A stretch of 64,000 nucleotides of DNA from Cydia pomonella (GCF_033807575.1 NC_084727.1:6758001-6822000); one strand, 5' to 3'; counted from the stretch's first letter, positions 29,681-39,779 are shown. The notes: generated by a model not told the origin, from the letters alone. Program-made: numbers and translations.

Positions 29681-29989
29681 CATTGACTTGGCGGCGAAAA
29701 GGTTAAAATTCATAATCATAAGAGCGCGTCTAACAGACTAAAAGCAACACGGAATGTTTATGTTCGCGCGTGGATGTTATTGAAGAGGTTCGCGTAAACA
29801 AGATTGTTTATAATGAAGCTCGTGTAAACAATTAGCGGTTTACTTTTATTAACTCCTTTCATTCACTGTGTGGTTTATTCCTGGATCTAATATAACCGTT
29901 TTAAGAAAGTGCTTCGTTTATTTCATGAATCTGGTATAACTGGATGAGCGGTGGGGGGAAATGGCCGAACGGAATAATCTTATGTATCT

Positions 29990-30215
29990 TTCAGTAAAAG
30001 AAGAGAAAGCGCTATTATTATTTGTCCTTGTCTTACTTTTTTTATTCCTTACCGTAATTTTAATATTGTTTATTATACTGGCCAACAAATAAACCGACCA
30101 AATTACGTAGTTCGTTTTTGGTATGTCGTCAAGAATGTTAAAACGTGTTTTTATTTTTGTTGCATTGCGTATGTTCTGTCCCTCACGGGCGTACGCCTAT
30201 AGCACATCTATGGTT
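29990..30215 (+). repeat. Family I repeat, copy 1
   Basis: GAGAAAGCGCTATTATTATT, AAACCGACCAAATTACGTAG, GTCAAGAATGTTAAAACGTG and TTCTGTCCCTCACGGGCG recur in the same order at 42470-42720. Type unknown. Confidence 0.65.
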
Positions 30216-30269
30216 TGTTTCGATTAGAAAGAGTTCCGCAGAAGTAAGCACTTTAAGACAAAAGGGGAC

Positions 30270-30360
30270 AGTCACGTGACTGCTTCTCCATTTTCCTGTC
30301 TGGATATTACCATTATGTACAATATTTTGTCACACTTTGATGTATTATCCACGGCTATAT
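30270..30360 (-). repeat. Family C fragment
   Basis: CTTCTCCATTTTCCTGTCTG, GATATTACCATTATG and TTTGATGTATTATCC match family C on the minus strand. Confidence 0.4.
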
Positions 30361-30369
30361 TAAATGACC

Positions 30370-30575
30370 TTGAATTCTTTTCATTGTCTTGTTTCTAACC
30401 ACTCTGTCACGCTTGTATTTTGTTTTTAATCAAATAAATAAAAAAGTCGAGTGCTATTGCATGCTTTTCTAGCTGTAGAGGACATGAGAAAAATTAAAAA
30501 CTAAATTTCACCATATCCAAAAAACTGTACTCCGTCACATTTTTTGGGGACAAAAACAAGACAACGAAAAGAATT
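30370..30575 (+). mobile_element. Family H repeat, uninterrupted copy
   Basis: Left end TTGTCTTGTTTCTAACCACT and right end GGGGACAAAAACAAGACAAC form an imperfect inverted pair, with CTCTGTCACG and CCGTCACATT just inside. Other copies are at 22000-22590 (split) and 33425-33645 (-). Confidence 0.6.
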
Positions 30576-30860
30576 TGTGTAAAAATATTTACCATAATTT
30601 TGATAAAACATGTCTAAGAACCACGACTAGGAAACCTGTTTTCATATTAAAAAATAGATTATTATTATTTACCACACTTACAACTATCGTTACGCCTATA
30701 ACGTATTATGAATAAAGCTGACTTTGTAAATTCATTAATATAACACGAAAACAAGTCAATATTCAACTATACAATACAATTGTATTGTGTGTTTATCTTT
30801 CTATCTTATTTCTTTCATCTTCTTGCCCTGTGTATGTGTGCTTTATGGAATAAATTTCAT
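30576..30860. other. No gene seen
   Basis: Nothing recognised. Confidence 0.4.
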
Positions 30861-30878
30861 TTCTTTCTTTCTTTCTTT
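30861..30878 (+). repeat. CTTT microsatellite
   Basis: Four to five TTTC/CTTT units. An AATAAA-like motif (30849) just upstream suggests it may be a degenerate poly-purine tail on the other strand. Confidence 0.6.
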
Positions 30879-30929
30879 AAGTATAAGTACTGTTTGGTTT
30901 CTTCTTACATTACTACGTACCTATACATT

Positions 30930-31280
30930 GAGAGTGCGTAAGGCTCGAGTCAGCGGCGCCTTGCCGAGCAGGTGCGCCCGCCCGCGCTCTTCAACTTCAA
31001 CTTCGCTTTTATTTATTTTTTTACACGCTAGCTAAGCTACTGGACGCCTTCACCGCTCCCCCGAAACCTAGCCCCGCTCAAACGGTATCACCAGGCTAGG
31101 GGTCGTTGTTGGGTAACGAGCTGGCCAACACCAGCAGCCGTATCGTCCTCAAAATTACGAAGATTGACCTCCCCGCAACGGTGGGGGGCGTCCGCAACGG
31201 CTGTCGCAGCAGGAAGGCCGTTACGGCCACTCATACCTCCCTCCAGGGAGGTATCGAAGGACATCCATCCATGTTATAAG
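30930..31280 (+). mobile_element. GC-rich LINE-like fragment
   Basis: A GC-rich block contains GTCGTTGTTGGGTAACGAGC, GCAACGGTGGGGGGCGTCCG and CAGGAAGGCCGTTACGGCC, with the inverted pair CCTCCCTCCAGGGAGG near its end. Reading frames are broken. It most resembles LINE 3' sequence, but a host-gene 5' region was also considered for 30930-31010. Confidence 0.3.
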
Positions 31281-32064
31281 TTTTGCCTCTGAGTATTTTG
31301 AATACCTATGCTGCCAGACAAATCTCTACGCGCCCGCAATATAGTATATATACAACGTTAAGTACAGTGTCGTGATATTTTTGAGCACTTAGTCCTTTTT
31401 CTAACACGGTTTACTCTCCGCTCTTTGATGTCACCCAGTTCATATTAATAAAATCTATAACGGACTTAATAAAATATTTAGACTGACGGCAACAGATGCG
31501 CGCACCACCGAGGCAATTTCAACCTTATTCGTTATACGTTAGGGTTCAGGTTTAGAGGGTTTGTGCTCTGATATTCATACGCAGAGTATCCCAAAGTGTT
31601 AAAAATCCATGGATGGGCCTTGATGGAATTATTTAGAAGGCTAGGCTGTCTGCTTCTGGCAATTTTTGTGAAAAAATTCTTATAGTCTAGTCAAACAAAT
31701 CAAAATCGCTTTCCTTCTTGATGCGACTGGCAAATCGTATTACTTTTTCGTGACCGGGTTTTTTAACCTAATTTCACCCCGCTGACTCTGATTTTGCCGG
31801 TTGCCCGACTCTTGACCGGAAGTAAAATATTCAAGATAGCGTTCAATATTACTCTACATAGCGACCCTAATGAGTTCCTTGTACGGAAACCAATACTTTT
31901 TAATATATATTTTCTTTAGATTTTGCAGCACAAAATGTTTTTTAGGAAAGGGTACTTGGGACATTTTTGGGTATCTATAATGTTGTTTTTTTTATTTATT
32001 ATATCCTGCATTATAGTCGAAACGCACAGTCGAGGACTGCCCATCATCTACTTAAAAAGTGGTG
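31281..32064. other. No gene seen
   Basis: Nothing recognised. Confidence 0.4.
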
Positions 32065-32235
32065 AAGATGGAAATGTTGTCGCGTAAGACGATGGCGGAA
32101 AGAAGCGGCAGGGATCAATCCGAACAATTCCTCGGAGCACTTCCCGTTATACATGCGATAGAAAATGCACATAGAAGCTACATTTCCATATTCCGACCAA
32201 TCTGTATGGAAACATCAATATTATCCAACCATTTC
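32065..32235 (+). repeat. Probable dispersed-repeat fragment
   Basis: GATCAATCCGAACAATTCCT, CGGAGCACTTCCCG and GATAGAAAATGCACATAGAA resemble a lepidopteran repeat I recall. The 65-codon frame (32059-32256) over it has no known domain. Confidence 0.35.
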
Positions 32236-33154
32236 TTCAATTTCATAAATCCTTAATTTATTTCCACCTATTTATTATCGAAAATATGTTGCGAACTTCA
32301 ACCCACTCATCGATTCGAGATCTCAAACAGGGTACAAATTAAAAGACAAGCACTTCAGAAAGCAGTTGTCCTTTCTATAATCCTTTCTTTCCTTCTGTAA
32401 ACCTTTCTTACGAGTGCGAGAGAAACAGAAAATTAGCGTGGGAATTTACGTAATAATTAAAAGATAAGCAATTATATTAATATAAAAGGTGTTTCTATTA
32501 TTTGTATAGGATTGGTTTATTCCCACGATTTCTATTGTCATATTGTTTACATGAATTAAAGGTTTTAAATGTTATCTATACTTATTAAATACTAAGTATT
32601 ATAAGAAAATGGCACACGTAACTATGATGCGATGAGACGTTTTTTTTGCAGTACAGATTAGGGAATGCAAATCTATTCTTCGAATATATTCTTTGGTTAT
32701 CATAAAAAACTGGACAGGCGTTTTATGCTTACTGGGCGGCTCCAACCCTTTAGACCATTTTGTAAAACTAATTCATTAAATAATTAATTTTGTATATGTA
32801 TATCGATAATATCAACTTATCCTATATACTAATGATCGTGCCAAGTTTTTTAGGCAGGTTTAAAACGGGAGGTAGCGTCAGGGGGAGGGGAGAGGACGCT
32901 AGTGTGCGTAAAGCACCATACCCAAAGGTATACTGTTTTCGTTTTAATTTGTTTTTCAAAAAATATAATTTGACCGAATCAATTAGGTGGTCTAGTAGTA
33001 AAATTTATGAACGAATTACTGAGATACCAAACATCCCTATTAAAAGCAGCTCTTATTGGCCTTTGCGGGACCCCGAGGGCCTAACGAAATTACGACCGAG
33101 GCTAAAGGTGCTATTCACAACCACCTGAGATATTGGAACACCAGTTTAACATTT
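32236..33154. other. No gene supported
   Basis: A 112-codon frame (32790-33128) overlaps another frame and has no recognised domain. TTTTTTTTGCAG near 32644-32655 is acceptor-like and is followed by 17 open codons, but they are AT-rich and unconvincing. Confidence 0.35.
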
Positions 33155-33330
33155 ACCCCATTTTTTTATTTATTCATAAAGTGTTACATTCACATTTACC
33201 ACTATCTGCCAAACTGTAAAACAGTTTGTTGGCAGAAAACTTATTTTTACCCTTATCTTGCCCAAGGCCAAGGTTGTACAAGGTATACAAATGGCGGACT
33301 TAATGCCTTAGGGGATTCTCTACCAGTCAA
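33155..33330 (-). mobile_element. LINE 3' end with short hairpin
   Basis: On the minus strand, GTTGACTGGTAGAGAATCCC, GGCATTAAGTCCGCCATTTG and a hairpin (33206-33235, CTGCCAAACTG pairing with CAGTTTGTTGGCAG) lead to CTTTATGAATAAATAAAAAA. It belongs with the tails at 20925 and 28685. The hairpin recurs at 55966. Confidence 0.65.
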
Positions 33331-33424
33331 CCGCTGGGTCATTAAAGAGATACTCGTAAATAATTCAAATAATGATTTTATTTGCGTGTTTTAATCCTTT
33401 GTCGTATTTTGTAAGGTGAATCAT

Positions 33425-33645
33425 ACTGAGCAACTGTTAAGTACCTGGGTCAAAATTCTATTTGTCGTCTTGCTTTTTGCCCCCAGAAAATGTGACAGAG
33501 TGGACCTTTTTGTATGAGGTGAAATTTAGTTTTTAATTTTTCTCCTGTTAAATATATTCTTCAGCTAAAAAGACATGCAATAGCACTTTTTTTTTATTTA
33601 TTTGATAAAAAACAAGCGTGACAGAGTAGTTAAAAACCAGAAAAA
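33425..33645 (-). repeat. Family H repeat, minus copy
   Basis: GTCAAAATTCTATTTGTCGT, CCCCAGAAAATGTGACAGAG, GGTGAAATTTAGTTTTTAAT and ACAAGCGTGACAGAGTAGTT are family H landmarks in reverse order. Confidence 0.6.
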
Positions 33646-34164
33646 AAGTAATTTTCACCCGCCTACTATTGGACAAACCCCGAAAGCACGAAACAATTTG
33701 TCTGCTTAATACATTTTGACATTTTGCTAGTTTTACCAATGACATTTACTTTTTATGTCCAAATACATTCGAAAAACAATTTTTTTTTGCGAATTTATAT
33801 AAACTCATATATCACTTTTTCCTTCTTTGACCACAGAAATGCGTGGATAAAATCTTTCGTTCACCGTGTACCTATCATCTAAGTTTTTTAAAACAGTTCT
33901 GTTAGGAAATCTTAGGAAATGAGGGGTCAAATAATACTAGGTTAGGAGAGAGTACAGTCGAACAGAATGTTCGGAAATCGAGTAAGCTCGGATGTACGGA
34001 ATTAACCGAGTCTCGAACGGGAACCTCGCAAATTGATCATTACGAAGTTTGATGACATTACTTTATCACTTATGGGTTGAAATTTATATTTTGACAGCAT
34101 ACTAAATGGGTTAATTTTGTTTTTCGTTATTTGCTCCCATAAATTATAAAGGGGTGAGTTTTTA
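33646..34164. other. No gene seen
   Basis: Nothing recognised. Confidence 0.4.
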
Positions 34165-34431
34165 TATAAATAAATAAATAAATATTATAGGACATTATTA
34201 CACAAATTGACTAAGTCCAACAGTAAGCTCAATAACGCTTGTGTTGAGGGTACTTAGACAACGATATATATAATATATAAATATTTATAACTACTTAAAT
34301 ACATAGAAAACGCCCATGACTCAGGAACAAATATCCATGCTCATCACACGAATAAATGCCCTTACCAGGATTTGAATCTGGGTTCATAGGCAGGGTCACT
34401 ACCACTACCCACGAGGCCAGACCGGTCGTCA
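34165..34431 (-). mobile_element. tRNA-derived SINE (family S), copy 2
   Basis: The head GACGACCGGTCTGGCCTCGT is at 34412-34431 on the minus strand, with a decayed box B (TTCAAATCCTGG) and the usual body and ATAATATTTATTTATTTATT tail. Confidence 0.8.
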
Positions 34432-34456
34432 ACCAATATGAGACAAAAGTTCGTTT

Positions 34457-34668
34457 TTAGGGTTTCGTACTTAAAGGGTAAAAAAGGGACCCTATTACAA
34501 ATCTCCGCTGTCCGTCCGTCCGTCTGTCACCAGGCTGTATGTCATGAACCTTGATAGTTAGACAGTTGAAATTTTCACAGATGATGTATTTCTGTTGCCG
34601 CTATAACAACAAATACTAAAAGTACGGAACTCTCGGTGGGCGCGTCCGATTCGCACTTGTCCAGTTTT
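34457..34668 (-). repeat. Family B repeat, copy 4
   Basis: TAGGGTTTCGTACTTAAAGG, a short GTCC microsatellite, CACCAGGCTGTATGTCATGA, TTTTCACAGATGATGTATTT and GTACGGAACTCTCGGTGGGC appear in the order of copy 2. It sits between two SINEs. Confidence 0.7.
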
Positions 34669-34745
34669 AATAGTATAGTACAGTCTATCCACGCTGACAC
34701 CGCACCGAATTGAATGGAACAAAATAAGGGAGTGTCATTATAATT

Positions 34746-35045
34746 GACGACCGGTCTTGCCTAGTGGGTGACCCTGCCTATGAAGCTGATGGTCCTGGGT
34801 TCGTATCCCGGTAAGGGCTTTTATTTGTGTGATGAACACAGATATTTGTGACCGCGTCCGGCAAAACGTTCCACTTCGTCGCTTGCCATACGGACGAGAT
34901 ATACTTGTATTTTTATACGAATAATTGTCCGGTGTCCTTATGGCAAACGACAAAGTGGGACGTTTTGCCGGCCGCGGTCACTTTTGTTCCTGAGTTATGG
35001 GTGTTTTTCTATATATACGTAAGTATATCGTTGCTTAGTATCCAT
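34746..35045 (+). mobile_element. tRNA-derived SINE (family S), copy 3, interrupted
   Basis: GACGACCGGTCTTGCCTAGT, box B GGTTCGTATCCCGG and ATGAACACAGATATTT are followed by a 134-bp hairpin. SINE sequence then resumes (GTTCCTGAGTTATGGGTGTT) and fades near ATATCGTTGCTTAGTA. The 3' half is truncated. Confidence 0.8.
34848..34981. mobile_element. 134-bp hairpin element (family P) inside SINE
   Basis: GTGACCGCGTCCGGCAAAAC on the left is mirrored by GTTTTGCCGGCCGCGGTCAC on the right, with a second arm of CTTCGTCGCTTGCCATACGG-type sequence. Comparison with intact SINE copies shows it interrupts GATATTTGTTCC, leaving T-only flanks (a target duplication of about 3-4 T). Relatives are at 45690-45824 and 51281-51376. 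Confidence 0.85.
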
Positions 35046-35129
35046 AGTACAAGATGGAGATTACAATGTGTGTGAGAGGATGTCTACCGTCTCCAACTCT
35101 TCCTCAATTGTTGAAAGGTTAACTGGAAA

Positions 35130-35166
35130 AGAACCCGCAAAGGGATAAGTTCGCCTTTGTACTAAT
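35130..35166 (+). mobile_element. LINE 3'-end scrap
   Basis: AACCCGCAAAGGGATAAGTT then CGCCTTTGTACTAATA matches the LINE end at 8937-9040. Confidence 0.5.
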
Positions 35167-35619
35167 AACGATTGTTTTATTCCTGTTTTGTTTTCAATTT
35201 TTATCATAAAAAATTGTATTTTGGGGTTAGGTCAATGTGTGTCTCCAAATATTTGTTCATTATTTATAAAATATCATATTTTCATATATATCCGACATTA
35301 ATGTCGACATTGCCACACTTTGCCTTTTGAAAGCCGTGCCGAGTTAGCTTGATCCAGCTCTAAATATTAATTAAGTAGATACCTAAAAAAACGTTTTAAT
35401 GGTAACTATAGCAATTTTTATTAATATATATTAGTATATAATAATTATTGTAGAAAGTATATATCGTGGCGGGTTAAAAAAGATTTTGATGCAAATATCA
35501 AACTTTTTTCTATAGAGGTTTAGAATAACTATCTATATTTTAATGTAGACGTTCGACATAACGAAAAGATGAAGACTCAAAACTAAATAGTGTTAAAAAA
35601 CAATGTTTGTTTGTTTCAG

Positions 35620-35677
35620 GTATATTCCACATTCGTGTTCATTGCCATCGGCTGCATCTGCAAAATCTCATCATAAA
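35620..35677 (+). CDS. Candidate small exon after a strong acceptor
   Basis: A polypyrimidine tract and TTGTTTGTTTCAG (to 35619) precede a GC-richer stretch. In phase 0 it reads VYSTFVFIAIGCICKISS then TAA (35674-35676), a hydrophobic 18-residue tail that would suit a membrane or GPI-anchored C-terminus. Alternatively GTATGT at 35678 is a donor, giving a 58-nt internal exon read in another phase (starting IFHIRVHCHRLH). No family was recognised and no linked exon was found. It is short enough to be chance. Confidence 0.3.
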
Positions 35678-35702
35678 GTATGTAGGTAGTACTAATTTAG
35701 AG

Positions 35703-35745
35703 GAGGAGAGGCATTCTCTACCAGTCAACCAATGGGTTAAACCAG
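35703..35745 (-). mobile_element. LINE 3'-tail scrap
   Basis: GAGGCATTCTCTACCAGTCAACC is the minus-strand start of the GCATTAAGTC-type tail, here cut short just after GGCATT. Confidence 0.45.
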
Positions 35746-35749
35746 AAAG

Positions 35750-36469
35750 ATTAAGTAGGTGCAGTGTCTTTTAAAACAAATGAATTTGTAACCGAGACTA
35801 TATATGAATATAAACTATATATTGATAAACTTAATACAAATAAACATACATATATTAATACATACATAATTATACCAAGTGTGAATCATTAAGTTGATGA
35901 AGAAGAAAGTTTGTCAAGGAAATACGTAATATTGTATATTTACGAGAGATACATATATTTATTGCTTTTGCCCACTATTTGTAACTAGTGAAATAATATA
36001 TAGATGGTCATAAATCGACATTTAAAAAACTATTTATAATCATGGTGTATTGAATATTACATACTTTTTAATTGCCGCTATATGTCTAGCCAGTTAAAGA
36101 ACTTAAAAAAGGCGCGAAATTAAAATTTTCTATGGGACGATAACTTTTCGTGGCTAATTTTTTTTTAATTTAGCCGGTTTTTATCTACTGACAGAAATGG
36201 CTTGAAAGACTATATGTAATAAATATTGAGAAAGAAATGTTTATATATATTTTAGAGAACATATGATGTCGACTGTTTATCTGTTTCAATTTTGATTTAA
36301 AGGAAAAATAGACAATATAAAGAAACAATTGGGTCGGATTTCTTAAGTTTTTTTGGATACATTTATATAAATACAGACTAATCAAAAACACGCTTATAAA
36401 GAAGTGTTACGAATATTATTCTACTACACGTCTTTTACAAAATATTAAAAAAATTTATTTCTATAATTT
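35750..36469. other. AT-rich stretch, nothing recognised
   Basis: No gene or shared repeat was seen. Confidence 0.45.
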
Positions 36470-36720
36470 TAACTAGAACAAAATGTAATATCTTCAAAAT
36501 ATACTCCTTTATCTTTGATACACAAACGCAAGCGTTTATAAAAATTATTATAAATATGTCGCAGTAAAAAATACGTATTTTTGGGCAAACCGTTAAAAAA
36601 GTTTACACGCTCCGAAAGAAGTATTAAAAATATCACTAACTGTCCTAAGCATACCGCGATTTAAACATAAACTTTGGTACAATTGGGTACTTGACACATG
36701 TTGAATATTATAACGTAATT
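36470..36720 (-). pseudogene. Possible transposase C-terminal relic
   Basis: On the minus strand a frame ends YKRLRLCIKDKGVYFEDI shortly before a stop. This RL-x-x-CI-x-x-x-G-x-x-FE pattern resembles the end of Tc1/mariner-like DDE transposases (often RRxxxCIxxxGGHFEH). The upstream frame SERVNFFNGLPKN and a frameshifted NRGMLRTVSDIFN-like piece extend the similarity. It is AT-rich and degenerate. No terminal inverted repeats were found. Confidence 0.35.
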
Positions 36721-36971
36721 TAGTTAAATGGATAGAAAATGGGCCATCCATTATAAAAAAAGTGCAATTTAAAAAAAAATATTGATATTATAAAAAAACA
36801 CAAGGCTCCGAAGTTGCAAAAAAATATTTTTTTTTGTCTTTCAAATATAGGAAAGAAAATGGTACCATTCGATTCCTTACATTTGATTGAAAAATAAATT
36901 TTAACACAACTCTACACATAAACGCAATATATCAGGGTCAAAATGTCAATTTGCTTGATCTTCCATACATT

Positions 36972-37027
36972 TAGGACAGACTTATATGATATGACGTCTG
37001 ATGTGACGTCACATCATATAAGTCTTA
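36972..37027. repeat. 56-bp palindrome
   Basis: GACTTATATGATATGACGTC on the left is mirrored by GACGTCACATCATATAAGTC on the right. The core includes TGACGTCA, so it also contains a CRE-like 8-mer. Confidence 0.7.
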
Positions 37028-37633
37028 TCATTTCGTTAGAGGCGTTTCAATCGTCGAGTGCGAGCGTTCGACTTTAACTCTCATTTCTGACCTTTGTGTT
37101 GCTTAAATGCCATAAGTCCTCAGGAAAATCAAGATCGTTTGACATTATTTACAAAAAACAGTCAATTATGACTACATTATTCTCAGACTAGGCAGCTCAT
37201 AACCCACCACCATCATTTTCAAGATCCAACAACTTTTAAATATAAAATGACGTAACACCAATTGTAATTTAAAATTCGTACGCTTCTTTCAATCATAGAC
37301 CATGATGGATGGACTTTTTAGGGTTGCCAGGTGAGCAGAAGTGAATTACCGTCTTAGATTGTCGATATTATTTTACCGATGTAAATTAATATCGTACGCC
37401 TATCATAAAGGGACTATCCTTAAATTTACTTCCAAATAAGCTTACTTATATATGTCCTGTGTATGTTATATATGTTTATAATTGACGACCGGTCTAGCCT
37501 AGTGGGTAGTGACCCTGCCTATGAAGCCGATGGTCCTGTGTTCGAATCCTGGTAAGGGCATTTATTTGTGTGATGAGCACAGATATTTGTTCCTGGGCCA
37601 TGGATGTTTTCTATGTATTTAAGTATATGTATG

Positions 37634-37667
<34 letters not shown>
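37634..37667. repeat. AT dinucleotide microsatellite
   Basis: About 16 AT units in the variable linker of the SINE. The other copies have a short ATATAT here. Confidence 0.9.
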
Positions 37668-37668
<1 letters not shown>

Positions 37669-37741
37669 CCTTGTCTAAGGACCCACAACACAAGCCTTCT
37701 TGGCTTACCGTGGGACTTAGTCAATTTGTGTAAGAATGTCC

Positions 37742-37745
<4 letters not shown>

Positions 37746-37781
<36 letters not shown>
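37746..37781. repeat. AT dinucleotide microsatellite, SINE tail
   Basis: About 18 AT units form the 3' tail of the SINE, where other copies have ATTTATTT-type repeats. Confidence 0.9.
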
Positions 37782-37784
<3 letters not shown>

Positions 37785-37941
37785 ATATATATATTTCACT
37801 TAGGTATACACTTATTTTTAGTGAAAGAGTTGCATTTTGCTTCAAGCACTACGTTTTTTGGGCATTGTCGTCGTCTATGGAATTGTACTGGAGCCCAAAT
37901 TATCGTCCATGTACGATAATTATCGTACGTCTGGCAACCCT

Positions 37942-38481
37942 GCTTTTTTCTACAAAACCAAAGAAATGTTCCCGTTACCTTATTGTTGAAGTATTTTTGC
38001 GGTTGTGAGACTTAATGCAATGAAATAAAGTGTAATTTTGAATGGCGAGGAAATATAGATTATTAGTTGTTAAAAGCTTGACAAATTTTGGTTTAAGTCT
38101 ATTTTTAAGTCGACCCAGTTGTTGCTTTTTAATGGTCTTAAAATGAAGTCGGAAATGAATAAGATTCCTGTAGTTGTCTTAATGGTATCGCACATTCGGA
38201 TCTTGAGCTTTCCTTTATCATAGCTTATCTGATTGTTTTCAAAACTTGGCACCCGTTTACAGTTGATAATTTTGAAATGTGTTTTTCGGCTTAAACCGAA
38301 ACAAAAGTTAAACTTTTTTAAATAAAATACATTGTTTCTTCGTAAAGTAGATAACATTTTTTGTTTGTGAAGTTGACAGCATCATATTTTATAAATGTGT
38401 ACCTACCGGTATCCGGAAATAGGATTTAGTAAATTATTTCATGCGTATTGATTACGAACGAAAAAATAAGAACGAAAAGAT
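37942..38481. other. No gene seen
   Basis: A 95-codon minus frame (38070-38357) has no recognisable domain. Confidence 0.4.
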
Positions 38482-38642
38482 TTAAGAGGGAAGTACCTAT
38501 ACCTCCCGATTGTCCAAATAAAAGGAAACTTTTTCCTTTTCTACCATTTATTATCCATGAATTTTTACTAAGTTATTGACACAATGCAAAAGGTTTATAG
38601 GTTTTCCTTTTTTTTCTAAATTTGCAAAATAGAAAAAAAAAA
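38482..38642 (+). mobile_element. TTAA MITE, left half
   Basis: TTAAGAGGGAAGTA then TTTCCTTTTCTACCATTTAT, CATGAATTTTTACTAAG and TTATTGACACAATGCAAAAG. It ends after the A run. Confidence 0.65.
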
Positions 38643-38784
38643 GGTTACTTGAATTGAAAAAGTTATTTGGTTTATGCTAATGTTATACTCGTATAATTCT
38701 TATACTTATTAGTAGGATAAGATATCCAGTTATTAGAAGGTGGCCAGTAATAGTCTATTTATCCTATAAAGATATAATATTGAT

Positions 38785-38835
38785 TGATTTATTTATTTAT
38801 TGTTCGGAGAACCAACAGCTATAAATTGTACAATA
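38785..38835 (-). mobile_element. LINE 3'-end remnant
   Basis: On the minus strand, AGCTGTTGGTTCTCCGAAC is followed by AATAAATAAATAAATC. I recall this as a LINE 3' end. Confidence 0.5.
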
Positions 38836-39239
38836 GTTCATTTTCACATTTTAATTTTAAGAGTATAAGTGCATGTCAACCAAACAAAATAAAAAGAAGC
38901 TATGACGTTTACTCGTAACCTACTCGTAAGTACACCCACCTTAAATTTAAAATGATAATCATCAATATTGCCAGTTTCTTTCGAGAAATACTGCACTATC
39001 TACGATTTTATCATCCAACATAAACCGCGATTTCTAATTTAAAAACATGTAAAATGTAAACGTTTACGACAAGAGCACCGGAACTATCAACCCGCTGGCA
39101 ACCGTTCAGACAGACTGACAAACAGATGATTTATCATTACATCCATACATTAGTTTACATGTTTACTGAAACGATTTGTAATGCGACTGTATCGTGAAAC
39201 ATATTGTATTACATTAGTTAAAGATAACTGCCAAATGTC
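38836..39239. other. No gene seen
   Basis: Nothing recognised. Confidence 0.4.
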
Positions 39240-39249
39240 GTGGGAGTGG

Positions 39250-39345
39250 GACTATAGTTCGTGTCATCCACGATGACGTGTAGATTTGTCAAATCTAACC
39301 TTTATTGACATGACAATAAGAATGACACCATCTATAGTAGAACAG
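39250..39345. mobile_element. Palindromic element, CGTGTCATCCACG type, copy 2
   Basis: ACTATAGTTCGTGTCATCCA at the left and GAATGACACCATCTATAGT at the right are an imperfect inverted pair, with AATCTAACCTTTATTGACAT inside as in copy 1. Confidence 0.55.
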
Positions 39346-39354
39346 AATACGTTT

Positions 39355-39770
39355 TTTTCGTAAACACACACAAGACAATTTACACATAAGAAAAAAGTAG
39401 AAAGAATAAAGTGCCCGGAAATTGCAGCGGAAACAAGGGACGTTACAAATTAAGGTTTAAGTCATAATGTATTGTTTGTCCGCATTTTCTTTAGTCATAA
39501 TTTGGTTTTCCTCAGAAACGCGTAACTTTGCTCAGGGTTGCCATCAAACAAACCTAACCTAACCTACTCGTATCTATAGGATAACCTCACGAAAATCCTG
39601 AAAAGTTAACGGTTTCAGAGGTAATGACTAATGATAATCCGACAATGATTACATTATGACTTTCAATAATTATGTCAAACAAAGGGATCCGAATGGCAGC
39701 ACCTCAGCATATTGCTGACGACTTCTAGCGTTGCTGTTCTTTAGTGGGGCATCTAAAGCAATGACCACGC
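39355..39770 (-). mobile_element. LINE 3' end split by a MITE
   Basis: The pieces 39355-39458 (TTTTTTTCGTAAACACACAC) and 39691-39770 (CAGCACCTCAGCATATTGCT) are contiguous parts of the CAGCATG-type LINE tail in the copies at 15652 and 40355. A family E MITE separates them. Confidence 0.65.
39459..39690 (+). mobile_element. Family E MITE, copy 2, nested in LINE tail
   Basis: AAGTCATAATG, TTTGTCCGCATTTTCTTTAG, AACAAACCTAACCTAACCTA, CATTATGACTTTCAATAATT and CAAACAAAGGGATCC appear in the order of copy 1. The LINE-tail context defines its boundaries. Confidence 0.7.
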
Positions 39771-39779
39771 ATGTTGTGA

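Larger units (their letters stand above)
37494..37795 (+). mobile_element. tRNA-derived SINE (family S), copy 4
   Basis: GACGACCGGTCTAGCCTAGT (box A), box B TTCGAATCCTGGTAAGGGC, body ATGAGCACAGATATTTGTTC and GGATGTTTTCTATGTATTTA, then an AT microsatellite (37634-37667), the conserved ACAACACAAGCCTTCTTGGC block and a second AT run (37746-37781). It is the most complete copy. The open frames across it are artefacts. Confidence 0.85.
37320..37941. mobile_element. Inverted-repeat element carrying a SINE
   Basis: AGGGTTGCCAG at the left (37320-37330) is mirrored by CTGGCAACCCT at the right (37931-37941), with TATCGTACG motifs inside both arms. A SINE (37494-37795) occupies the middle, so the original element was about 320 bp. 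Confidence 0.6.

Noticed and set aside
34738..34953. 71-codon minus frame ending in TGIRTQDHQLHRQGH-like text
   Set aside because: This is the usual antisense translation of the family S SINE head, not a protein.
36972..37027. CRE-containing palindrome as an enhancer
   Set aside because: TGACGTCA here is simply the centre of a 56-bp perfect-type palindrome in otherwise AT-rich DNA. There is no promoter-like context.
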